DNA of 21,543 nt from a virus, in IMG/VR virus record IMGVR_UViG_3300045454_000094, positions 1 to 21,543 of that record; one strand, given 5' to 3'. The notes below the pieces were generated by a model. It had not been told where the DNA came from, searched no databases, and saw nothing but the letters and a program-made list of their open reading frames with translations. The translations under genes were made by a program, and so were the position numbers. Below, piece after piece: positions 14,521 to 20,676 of this stretch. The first letter of the stretch is position 1, and every line of letters starts with the position of its first letter.

Positions 14521-16497
14521 TCAACTCAGATAGCTTGGCGTGAACACCCGTCGGCCGCGCCGGGCACGCGCTCGTCGCACCAGACCCGCGGAGGCGATCT
14601 CTGGCGTGCCGGGGTCACAGGCCGTGGTCTCTGGCGCCGCTGTGTTGCTCGGATCGAACGAGCCGACCTGGCGTTCGAGATCGCGCCATTTCTCCTCGCC
14701 CCAGCGGTCGGCGCCGGCGATCCAGGCGGCGGCACGGGCATAGACCCGGCAGTCCAGCGCCTCGTTGCGTTCGCGCAGCTTCTGCCATTCGAGCCGCTGA
14801 AACCCGCGCCTGGTCTTCACCGTCATCAGCTGCTCGGCGACGAACTGCTTGCACCACTCGCTGTCGGCCCAAGCCGGCAGGTGGATGGTCCCTGCGGGAA
14901 AGCGCGCGCCTCCGGCACGCTCCTCGTCGGTCGGCCGTTCGAGCCGGAGGTAGCGATAGGTCTCGGCCTTGAAAGTCGAGACCGCGACTGACCACAGCCG
15001 CGCGCCGCGCCGCAATCGCTTGCCGCCGGCGGTCGCATCGACATAGGTCGGCCCGGAGACCGGGCTCGCCCGATTGAAACCCTCGACGCCTTTGACCGGC
15101 GCCACCTGCGCGAAGCCGGCGCGCCGGGCCCAGCCGTAGACCGAAGGCGCCTCGAAGCCGGTGTCGATCGCGAGGCGCGACAGGCCCATCGCCGTCCCCG
15201 AGGCGTGCGGCCAGTTGCGGCCCAAGAGACCGTCCAACGCGGACCATGCGGCGGCATGTTCGGGGCCGCCCTCGATGACAATGTGGTCGACGAGCCAGCT
15301 CTCCAGCCCGCGCCCCCATGCCCAGACATCGACTTCGATGCGATCCTTCTGGACGTCGGCGCCGGCGGTGAGAAACAAGCCGCCCATCGGCACCGTGCCG
15401 GCCGGCCAGCTCTCCCTGCGATCGTAGAGCCGCTGCCAGTCCGGCGCTTCGCCCGTCTCGACCCATGTCTCGCCCAGCGATGTATTGACAAAGGTCTTCA
15501 TCGCCTCGTCGCCGTGATCCTTCGCCGACAGAAAGGTGCGCACCATGGCTTCCAGGCGGACCCAGGAGGAATAGACCTCGTTCAGATGGAAGCCGGCGAT
15601 GCCGTCGAACGGGGCCTCGGCCCGCCATTCGCCCCGGCGCACGGCGGCCCAGCGTTCGGCGTCGCTCCAAAGCGCACCACAATGGCGGCATTGGTATCGC
15701 GCGGTCTCCGGCCGGTGGGCGCCGTCCGCCTCGCGGTCCCAGCGAACCTGCTCCCAGACCAGCGTCTGAGGCTCGCCGCATTCCGGGCACGGCACGAAGA
15801 AGCGGCGCCTGTCGCTTTCGGCATAGGCGGTCTCGATCCGGCTCGCGCCACGGATGGTCGGCGTCGAGACCAGCACGATCTTGCGGTTCCAGAAGGTGAC
15901 GGTGCGCTTCTTCGCCAGATTGACCGGATCGCCCTCGGCGCCGGCACTGAACGGATAGCGGTCGACCTCGTCGCACAGGAGGATGCGGATCGGCCGGCTG
16001 GCCAGGCCCGACGGCGCATTGGCGCCGACGATGGTCAGATGCCCGCCGGGAAACTTCTTGTGCAGGATCTTGTTCGACCCGTCCCGCGACTTCGGATCCG
16101 AGATTCGCCCATGCAGACAGGGCGTATCGCGCGCCATCGGCGAGAAACGGTCCTTCGACCAGGTCTCCGCATCGCGTTCCGTCGGCATCACCACCATCAC
16201 CGGCGCCGGGTCCTGGTCGATGTGGAATGCAACGGTGTTGAGCAGCACCTCCGTTTTGCCGGTCTGGCTCGACGACATCACGACGACGCTTTCGACCGCC
16301 GGATCGGAGATCGCGTCCATGATGCCGCGCTGGTAGATGGCCCGCTCCGTGCGCCAGCGGCCGGGCTCGGCGCTGGCTTCGGAACTCAGGCGGCGCCTGG
16401 CGTCGGCCCATTCACTGATCGTCAGGGTCGGCGGCGGCGCCAGGATCGTCAGCGCCTTGCGTGTCGCCTGCGCCAGCCGCGCCGGCCCCTTCAGCAT
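14521..16497 (-). CDS. Terminase large subunit, GpA family
   Basis: The ATG at 16497 gives 658 residues. The ATPase domain has SEWADARRRLSSEASAEPGRW (about 28-48), a Walker-A-like SSSQTGKTE (75-83), Walker B LLCDEVDRYP (173-182) and coupling motif VLVSTPT (208-214). A zinc-finger-like pair, CPEC (237-240) and CRHC (270-273), follows. The nuclease domain begins TAGADVQKDRIEVDVWAWG with its catalytic Asp381 and continues LAIDTGFEAPSVYGWARR. The protein cuts concatemeric DNA and drives packaging. It overlaps the small-subunit gene by 86 bases and lacks a clear ribosome site, so coupling is likely; the open frame runs further up to 16578, but that extension is Arg/Ser-rich and looks like shadow. 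Confidence 0.95.
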   Translation of the reverse strand: MLKGPARLAQATRKALTILAPPPTLTISEWADARRRLSSEASAEPGRWRTERAIYQRGIMDAISDPAVESVVVMSSSQTGKTEVLLNTVAFHIDQDPAPVMVVMPTERDAETWSKDRFSPMARDTPCLHGRISDPKSRDGSNKILHKKFPGGHLTIVGANAPSGLASRPIRILLCDEVDRYPFSAGAEGDPVNLAKKRTVTFWNRKIVLVSTPTIRGASRIETAYAESDRRRFFVPCPECGEPQTLVWEQVRWDREADGAHRPETARYQCRHCGALWSDAERWAAVRRGEWRAEAPFDGIAGFHLNEVYSSWVRLEAMVRTFLSAKDHGDEAMKTFVNTSLGETWVETGEAPDWQRLYDRRESWPAGTVPMGGLFLTAGADVQKDRIEVDVWAWGRGLESWLVDHIVIEGGPEHAAAWSALDGLLGRNWPHASGTAMGLSRLAIDTGFEAPSVYGWARRAGFAQVAPVKGVEGFNRASPVSGPTYVDATAGGKRLRRGARLWSVAVSTFKAETYRYLRLERPTDEERAGGARFPAGTIHLPAWADSEWCKQFVAEQLMTVKTRRGFQRLEWQKLRERNEALDCRVYARAAAWIAGADRWGEEKWRDLERQVGSFDPSNTAAPETTACDPGTPEIASAGLVRRARARRGRRVFTPSYLS

Positions 16498-16981
16498 CAA
16501 TGGCGATGGCCGGGAGGTTGGCGAGTTCCGCGAGCGCTTCGGTGATCGTGTCGCGGATCTGCGCGCGCGTGCCGGCAATGGTCGTCTCCTCGTGGACGAG
16601 CGGCGCCAGTCTGTCGGGCAGGACCAGCAGACGCGCGCGCAGGCGGGCCAGCACGGCGATCCACGCCTCCTCGACCTGAGCGGCCGGCAAGAGGTCGCCG
16701 CGCCGGACAGCTGCGTCCATTTCGGCGAGATCGGCCTTGGCCTTGATCAGCCGGGCGCGCTCGACACCGAAATCCGCGGCGCCCGTCTGCGACCGCGTCG
16801 CCAGCTCGCGCAGGTAGCGCACATAGCCGCGCACCGTGCCGACGAGGTCGTAGCGCCCACGTTCGGGGCCGGTGCGAGCTGACGCCGGGATGATCCCGTC
16901 GCGCGCCAGCTGCTGGACCCGCCTTTCGGTCAGGTCCAGGAGCCGGGCGATGACCGCGATGGGTTGGGTATTGGTCGCCAT
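16412..16981 (-). CDS. Terminase small subunit (Nu1-like)
   Basis: The 189-residue protein begins with a winged-helix-like DNA-binding segment, IAVIARLLDLTERRVQQLARDGIIP (about 8-32), as in lambda Nu1 and related small terminases. A coiled-coil region follows (VERARLIKAKADLAEMDAAVRRGDLLPAAQVEEAW, about 73-107), which mediates assembly with the large subunit. The C-terminus is Ala/Gly/Asp-rich. It recognises the packaging site, which in lambda lies just upstream, here in the 147-base divergent gap. It is the first gene of the long structural operon. A GGGAG sequence lies about 13 bases before the ATG, a loose spacing. Confidence 0.88.
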   Translation of the reverse strand: MATNTQPIAVIARLLDLTERRVQQLARDGIIPASARTGPERGRYDLVGTVRGYVRYLRELATRSQTGAADFGVERARLIKAKADLAEMDAAVRRGDLLPAAQVEEAWIAVLARLRARLLVLPDRLAPLVHEETTIAGTRAQIRDTITEALAELANLPAIAIDAEGAGAAGAGDTQGADDPGAAADPDDQ

Positions 16982-17128
16982 GAACGGGGGCCGCTCCCGG
17001 GCAAGATCAGGTCATGTCGGGAGCCTCGCCATCACTGCAAAAAAAGCAATGAAATGATGCACTTATCGACTTGATGAGGGTGTCGATCAGAGCCTGTATG
17101 GGGTCGCCATCAAGCGCTGGAGACCGCC
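16982..17128. promoter_or_regulatory. Divergent control region between terminase and the plus-strand cassette
   Basis: This 147-base gap separates the leftward structural operon from the rightward cassette. It contains a run of seven A residues (about 17039-17045) and an A+T-rich patch down to 17067, unlike its surroundings. It also has an inverted repeat, CTTGATG (17070-17076) and CATCAAG (17108-17114), with a 31-base centre. By analogy with lambda the packaging initiation site could also be here, but no cos-like sequence can be proven by eye. Confidence 0.4.
17071..17099 (+). promoter_or_regulatory. Candidate sigma-70 promoter for the plus-strand cassette
   Basis: TTGATG (17071-17076) and CTGTAT (17094-17099) are separated by 17 bases. 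They resemble the alphaproteobacterial housekeeping pattern CTTGAC / CTATAT, with an A-rich patch just upstream. A transcript start near 17106 would leave a leader of about 23 bases before the ATG at 17129. Confidence 0.4.
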
Positions 17129-17350
17129 ATGACCAAGTCCCGAAACACCGCTTCCGCCCTCGACGCATTCATCGCCAAGAAGGCGGAAATCGACACGATG
17201 CTGGAGCGCATCAAGGTGCTGAGCGACGACCATTTCGACACCAACCCCGACGAGATCAACTGGGGCCACGTTGGAACCCTCGCGCACTACGCCGAACTCC
17301 TGAAGCGCATCACCGACGCAGCCTTCAAGGAGGGCGAGCACGCCGATTAG
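17129..17350 (+). CDS. Conserved small hypothetical protein (73 aa)
   Basis: I do not recognise a named family. The 73-residue product is helical and acidic. It begins MTKSRNTASALDAFIAKKAEIDTMLERIKVL and ends LAHYAELLKRITDAAFKEGEHAD, with a polar central loop (DDHFDTNPDEINWGHV). No membrane segment, signal peptide or cysteine is present. The start is supported by GGAG six bases upstream. It is first of three plus-strand genes and is separated from the DUF3489 gene by 102 bases holding a strong hairpin. The reading frame looks genuine because of its codon pattern and start site. An accessory or regulatory role is only inferred from its neighbours. Confidence 0.7.
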   Translation: MTKSRNTASALDAFIAKKAEIDTMLERIKVLSDDHFDTNPDEINWGHVGTLAHYAELLKRITDAAFKEGEHAD

Positions 17351-17370
17351 GCGCGCCGCTTCCCGCCTTC

Positions 17371-17395
17371 GCCCCGATGGGCTCGCCCTCGGGGC
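17371..17395 (+). other. Strong hairpin without U-tract between cassette genes 1 and 2
   Basis: GCCCCGA (17371-17377) pairs with TCGGGGC (17389-17395), and GGG/CCC extends the stem inward over one bulged T, leaving a CTCG loop. A second copy of TCGGGGC follows immediately (17396-17402) and could compete for the same left arm. No T-run follows, so it is not a standard terminator. Confidence 0.45.
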
Positions 17396-17452
17396 TCGGG
17401 GCAGTAGAAGGTCCGCGATGGTCGCGCGCCTCTCCTGAATAAGGATTGCCCC

Positions 17453-17998
17453 ATGACCAAACTCTCCGACACACAGACGATCGTCCTCAGCGCCGCCGCG
17501 CAGCGCGCGAACATGCTGGCTCTACCGCTCCCGAAGAACCTCAAGGGCGGCGCAGCGCAGAAAGTGATCGCTTCGCTCCTCAAGCAGGGCCTGCTCGAAG
17601 AGATCGATGCCGACACGCGCATCGGCGAACACGTCTGGCGCGAGACCGGCGACGGCCACGGCGTCACACTCGCGATCACCGAGCATGGGCTCGCCGCCAT
17701 CGGCATCGAGCCGGAGGCCTCGCGCGACGCTGCGGAGCCGACGCAAAGCGATCACGCTGCCATCAAGACACCATCGAAGCCAAATGCCCGCCAGGGCAGC
17801 AAGCAGGCCCAGCTGATCGCCATGCTGCAGGGCGCCGACGGAGCAACCATCGCCGAGATCGCCGCCGCATTCGGGTGGCAGCCGCACACCGTGCGCGGCG
17901 CCATCGCCGGGGCGCTCAAGAAGAAGCTCGGGCTCGACGTGACCTCCGAGAAGGTCGACGGACGCGGTCGGGTCTACCGCCTCAGCCGGGAGGGCTGA
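17453..17998 (+). CDS. DUF3489 domain protein with winged-helix-like C-terminus
   Basis: The 181-residue product has two parts. Residues 1-85 (LSDTQTIVLSAAAQRANMLALPLPKNLKGGAAQKVIASLLKQGLLEE...AITEHGLAAIGIEP) form an N-terminal helical unit with a wing-like hairpin. A Ser/Pro/Lys linker leads to residues about 112-181, KQAQLIAMLQGADGATIAEIAAAFGWQPHTVRGAIAGALKKKLGL...GRGRVYRLS, which match the DUF3489 domain and read as a helix-turn-helix with wing. Such proteins are common in alphaproteobacterial genomes near recombinase and DUF2924 genes; their function is not established, but DNA binding is a reasonable inference. An AAGGA sequence lies seven to eight bases before the ATG. It is followed after 4 bases by the next cassette gene. 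Confidence 0.85.
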   Translation: MTKLSDTQTIVLSAAAQRANMLALPLPKNLKGGAAQKVIASLLKQGLLEEIDADTRIGEHVWRETGDGHGVTLAITEHGLAAIGIEPEASRDAAEPTQSDHAAIKTPSKPNARQGSKQAQLIAMLQGADGATIAEIAAAFGWQPHTVRGAIAGALKKKLGLDVTSEKVDGRGRVYRLSREG

Positions 17999-18002
17999 GA
18001 CT

Positions 18003-18248
18003 ATGGCGAGGATCACCATCCACGACCGTCTCGTCGCCGCCCTGCAGCACCGAGGCGAAGCGATCATCGCTGATGCACGCTCGACCCGCTACACGGTCCT
18101 CACGCGAACGCGCCGGGAAACCGGCGAGCAGGTCGGCTTCTATTTCGTCGGCCGTGCCGGCGCGCTCCGGGCCGGCCGCACCGTTGCCGAGAGCCGGCCG
18201 GTGGGCGCCGACTTCCGGGCGAAGCTGCTCGGAACGCCCATCCGCTGA
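18003..18248 (+). CDS. Conserved small phage protein (81 aa), function unknown
   Basis: The 81-residue product begins MARITIHDRLVAALQHRGEAIIADARSTRYTVLTR. It continues as a likely small alpha/beta domain (GEQVGFYFVGRAGALRAGRTVAESRPVGADFRAKLL). I recall near-identical short proteins beside DUF3489 genes in rhizobial phages and genomic islands but know no function. The protein is basic, has no cysteines, and has no membrane segment. GGAGG lies ten bases before the ATG. It is the last gene of the plus-strand cassette and is followed directly by a strong terminator. Confidence 0.75.
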   Translation: MARITIHDRLVAALQHRGEAIIADARSTRYTVLTRTRRETGEQVGFYFVGRAGALRAGRTVAESRPVGADFRAKLLGTPIR

Positions 18249-18266
18249 CACGCCATCCTTACTGAG

Positions 18267-18298
18267 ACGCCGCTGCCCGCCACGGGCGGCGGCGTTTT
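18267..18298 (+). terminator. Strong intrinsic terminator closing the plus-strand cassette
   Basis: ACGCCGCTGCCCG (18267-18279) pairs with CGGGCGGCGGCGT (18283-18295) as a 13-base stem with one wobble and a three-base CCA loop, and TTTT at 18295-18298 and GCTT follow. It lies between convergent genes and works on the plus strand; on the minus strand no T-run follows. Confidence 0.85.
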
Positions 18299-18300
18299 GC

Positions 18301-18522
18301 TTATGCAGTCCAAGAGCGCATCCTCTCGAACATGCGCCGCACGGCATAGCTGCGTGCCATCGAGACCAACGTGAACGGAGCGCCGATCAACAGATTGTCG
18401 CTCAGGGACACGTGCAGACCGAACAACGGAAAGACCGCGATCTGGGTCAGCACGGCCACGCCGTAGCCGATCGCGACATTGCTCAACGCCTCGATCAAAG
18501 ACATCCGGCGCGACTGCTTCAT
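18301..18522 (-). CDS. DUF7220-like small membrane protein
   Basis: This 73-residue protein begins MKQSRRMSLIEALSNVAIGYGVAVL. It has two predicted membrane segments, about residues 14-36 (VAIGYGVAVLTQIAVFPLFGL) and 42-60 (DNLLIGAPFTLVSMARSYAV), flanked by basic ends (MKQSRR, RRMFERMRS). It matches short phage membrane proteins of the DUF7220 type, from memory. Its function is unknown; a holin-like or envelope-modifying role is possible, but no lysis gene is nearby. The start at 18522 overlaps the methyltransferase stop as ATGA, so it is translationally coupled to it. Confidence 0.8.
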   Translation of the reverse strand: MKQSRRMSLIEALSNVAIGYGVAVLTQIAVFPLFGLHVSLSDNLLIGAPFTLVSMARSYAVRRMFERMRSWTA

Positions 18523-19841
18523 GCCGCGTCCTTTGCGCCGTCGCCAGCGCCAAGACGCGCGGCTTTCACCTCTTCGAAGCTGCGATCTTCGTCGTCCAGT
18601 TTCGCCGACTTCCCCGTGAATGCCTGCCAGCGGTTGACGATCACGTCGCAGAAGGTCTCGGAGAGTTCGAGCCCAAAGACGCGTCGCCCTGTGCGCTCGC
18701 CTGCGATGAGTTGCGAGCCTGAGCCGGAGAACGGCTCGTAGCAGATCTCCCCCGGCACCGTGTGCAGCTCCATCGGCAGCGTGAATACGCGCACCGGTTT
18801 CGAGGTCGGGTGCTCGCGCGTCTCGATCTCGCTCGACGGGATAGACCACACCGTCGTCGGCCAGTTCTCGAAGCCTTCGCGGTTGACGCGCGGCTTGTTG
18901 CCCGAGCGCCAGCCGAACAGGCAGGGCTCGTGCGCCCACAGCATGATCGAGCGCGTGAGCACCGGACGGCTCTTGGCCCAGATGATCTGCTGGTGATGCA
19001 GAACATCGAATTTGGACCAGCAGGCTTCCAGCATCGCCTGGCGTCGCGAGGCATGCCAGCAATACCAGGCCGCGTCCTCCTTGATGGCGCAGTCGATGGC
19101 GACCTGCATGAACGCTTCATAGAACTGCGGCCCTTGGGATGAATCGTCCCAGTGCTTCTGCTCGATGTAGTCCTCGGACCAGTCCTTGTTCGCGATCTTC
19201 TTGGCGCGAGCGGACGCGTTCTTCTTCGTCGGATGGTTGGTGCCGTCATAGTCGACGAGATAGGGCGGATCGGTCGCGAACAGTGCGGCGCGTTCGCCGT
19301 TCATCAGGCGGGTGACGTCCTCGGCCGAGGTCGAATCTCCGCAGAGCAGGCGATGGTCCCCGAGGATCCAGAGATCGCCGCGGCGGGTGACGGGCGTGGC
19401 GGGCGGCTCCGGAACCTCGTCTTCGTCCACCAGCCCCTCGACGGGCGCCTCGGCCAGGAGACGGGCCAGTTCATCGTCCTCGAAACCGGTCAGCGCCAGG
19501 TCGAACTCGTCGAGCTTCAGATCGGCCAGTTCGAGCTTGAGCAGCTCGTCGTCCCAGCTCGCATTCTGATGCGAGCGGTTGTCCATCAGCCGGTAGGCGC
19601 GCAGCTGCGCCGGCGTCAGGCCATGCGCGATATGCACCGGCACGCTCGTCATGCCGAGGCGCTTGGCCGCCTCGTACCGAGTATGGCCGACGACGATCAC
19701 CATGTCGTCGTCGACGACGATCGGCTGACGCCAGCCGAACTCGGCCAGCGAGGCGGCGACCGTGGCGACAGCCTCCTCGTTGCGTCGCGGGTTGCGCGCA
19801 TAGGGCACAAGCTTGTCGATCGGCGTTTCGACGACGTCCAT
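18519..19841 (-). CDS. DNA methyltransferase with N-terminal ParB-like domain
   Basis: The 440-residue protein combines a ParB/sulfiredoxin-like N-terminal domain with an amino-methyltransferase. The first part spans residues 1-90: IDKLVPYARNPRRN, then VGHTRYEAAKRLGM at 51-64. The second part has motif IV TDPPY at 190-194 and the AdoMet motif FSGSGS at 370-375, followed by GRRVFGLELSETF. The order, catalytic motif before FxGxG, is the beta class, and DPPY implies adenine-N6 or cytosine-N4 modification. Such orphan enzymes protect phage DNA from host restriction or influence gene expression. No cognate restriction enzyme is present. The ATG at 19841 is chosen because homologous ParB-like starts begin at this point; an in-frame ATG at 19985 would add 48 Arg-rich residues from the repeat region. 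Confidence 0.92.
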   Translation of the reverse strand: MDVVETPIDKLVPYARNPRRNEEAVATVAASLAEFGWRQPIVVDDDMVIVVGHTRYEAAKRLGMTSVPVHIAHGLTPAQLRAYRLMDNRSHQNASWDDELLKLELADLKLDEFDLALTGFEDDELARLLAEAPVEGLVDEDEVPEPPATPVTRRGDLWILGDHRLLCGDSTSAEDVTRLMNGERAALFATDPPYLVDYDGTNHPTKKNASARAKKIANKDWSEDYIEQKHWDDSSQGPQFYEAFMQVAIDCAIKEDAAWYCWHASRRQAMLEACWSKFDVLHHQQIIWAKSRPVLTRSIMLWAHEPCLFGWRSGNKPRVNREGFENWPTTVWSIPSSEIETREHPTSKPVRVFTLPMELHTVPGEICYEPFSGSGSQLIAGERTGRRVFGLELSETFCDVIVNRWQAFTGKSAKLDDEDRSFEEVKAARLGAGDGAKDAA

Positions 19842-19883
19842 GGTCGGTCCGGTGCAGTGGGTGAAGGATCTGATCAGGCGGTC

Positions 19884-20034
19884 GCGAAACCAGCCGACGC
19901 GCTGGGCCGGCGAAACCAGTGCCGCTTCGCCGATGCACGCGAAACGAAATGCCCCCGACCGGCGGTTTCGCCATCGCCGAGGCACGCGGACGCCTAAGTA
20001 TTTGAATTCACGAGACCAAGGATGCGTGCGAAAC
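19884..20034. repeat. Cluster of five GCGAAAC heptamers
   Basis: Plus-strand copies begin at 19884, 19910, 19939 and 20028; one inverted copy lies at 19965-19971. Successive distances are 26, 29, 26 and 63 bases. Two copies extend to GCGAAACCAG and two to GCGAAACGAAATG. Confidence 0.7.
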
Positions 20035-20040
20035 GAAATG
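19932..20040 (+). repeat. 20-base imperfect direct repeat
   Basis: GATGCACGCGAAACGAAATG at 19932-19951 and GATGCGTGCGAAACGAAATG at 20021-20040 differ at two adjacent positions only. They are 89 bases apart and flank the A+T-rich patch. Confidence 0.8.
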
Positions 20041-20194
20041 GCCTATTTCGGCGCCGTCACTGGGAAAGCGTCGCGCCATTGCCGCCAGCATACGATTTCG
20101 GCCAGGGAGGAACCGTGCATCTCGCCGGTCGGTGATCATCCCCGCACGCGGCTCGCCCGAGCATACCCGAGAACTAGCCCAAATCGCCGATCTG

Positions 20195-20230
20195 TGTCTC
20201 GCCGGGAAATGTCTCAGCGAAAATTGTCTC
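20195..20230 (+). repeat. Three TGTCTC copies at an exact 15-base period
   Basis: TGTCTC occurs at 20195-20200, 20210-20215 and 20225-20230. The nine bases after each copy are partly alike (GCCGGGAAA, AGCGAAAAT, ACGCATCAA). They lie directly after the end of the DUF6362 gene. They also read as a repeated Glu-Thr-x3 on the minus strand in one frame, but that frame is not an evident gene. Confidence 0.7.
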
Positions 20231-20235
20231 ACGCA

Positions 20236-20676
20236 TCAAAATGAACTTGACGACCGAACGCGGTCGACGAGGAAGGCGCGCGAACGCTTCGCCGGCACTT
20301 TCTGTCCGTTGAGCTTCCAGGTGATGACGCTTAGGCCGTACTCCCAGCGGCGGCACGCCGTGGCGCGGGAGATCCCGAAGCGCCAGCAGATCGGCTTCCA
20401 CGGCGTGCCCTCCGCGCGTGCCCAGACAAGCCGGGCATCGTCGGGCTCCAGCCATCTGAGCCAGGGCAGCGTCACCTCCATGCGGCTGATGGCGTCGGGC
20501 AAGGGCGGCGGACGCTTCATGCACGGCGGCTCCTGACCGACGAGATCAGCGAACTCATGCACGATCTTCGGCCACACCGAGAAATAGCCCTGCACCCGAA
20601 CCTCGGGCAGCCGCTTCATGACATCGGCAGCTTCGATCAGCCGTTCCTCGACCTGTTCGCGAGTCCAATCAGCCAT
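20236..20676 (-). CDS. DUF6362 protein, helix-turn-helix-like
   Basis: The 146-residue protein begins MADWTREQVEERLIEAADVMKRLPEVRV. It contains the block LPWLRWLEPDDARLVWARAEGTPWKPICWRFGISRATACRRWEYGLSVI (about residues 72-120), which I recall as the core of DUF6362. Its second half reads as a helix-turn-helix of the sigma-4 type: CWRFGISRATACRRWE resembles turn plus recognition helix. A regulator of phage transcription is plausible but unproven. The start at 20676 is favoured over the upstream frame (open to 20847) because homologous proteins begin here and the upstream part only shadows its neighbour. It overlaps the 66-residue gene by 8 bases. Confidence 0.85.
   Translation of the reverse strand: MADWTREQVEERLIEAADVMKRLPEVRVQGYFSVWPKIVHEFADLVGQEPPCMKRPPPLPDAISRMEVTLPWLRWLEPDDARLVWARAEGTPWKPICWRFGISRATACRRWEYGLSVITWKLNGQKVPAKRSRAFLVDRVRSSSSF

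Larger units (their letters stand above)
19842..20235. other. Repeat-rich, gene-free control region (394 bases)
   Basis: No convincing gene lies here. It carries five GCGAAAC heptamers, a 20-base imperfect direct repeat, a 15-base near-identical repeat (TCGCCGATGCACGCG at 19927-19941 and TCGCCGAGGCACGCG at 19974-19988), three TGTCTC copies, and an A+T-rich patch CCTAAGTATTTGAATTCAC (19993-20011). The density of short repeats and the position upstream of the methyltransferase suggest a regulatory, replication or partition-type site. Confidence 0.5.

Noticed and set aside
13191-14543. Long plus-strand open frame (450 codons) opposite the portal gene.
   Set aside because: Arg/Ala/His-rich antisense shadow of a clear portal gene, typical of high-G+C DNA; the same applies to plus-strand frames at 7212-8459, 15205-16545, 3380-4219 and 19152-19997.
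14615-16411. Long minus-strand frame (598 codons) overlapping the terminase gene.
   Set aside because: Same-strand shadow frame extremely rich in Arg and Gly with no motifs; the GpA frame has all expected motifs.
19842-19985. Alternative methyltransferase start at 19985.
   Set aside because: The added 48 residues are Arg-rich, encoded by the repeat region, and unlike ParB-domain N-termini.
20008-20232. Minus-strand frame of 74 codons after the DUF6362 gene.
   Set aside because: No recognisable domain or ribosome site, and it crosses both repeat arrays; too weak to call.
19813-20244. Plus-strand frame of 143 codons through the gene-free region, containing RGTRTPKYLNSRD.
   Set aside because: No ribosome site, composition is low quality, and it runs antisense to the methyltransferase start. 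The RGTRTP string recalls spurious peptides often called in intergenic DNA.
20243-20259. GAAC...GAAC resembling an alphaproteobacterial LexA (SOS) box.
   Set aside because: The spacer is nine bases, not the seven needed, and it lies inside the end of a coding gene.
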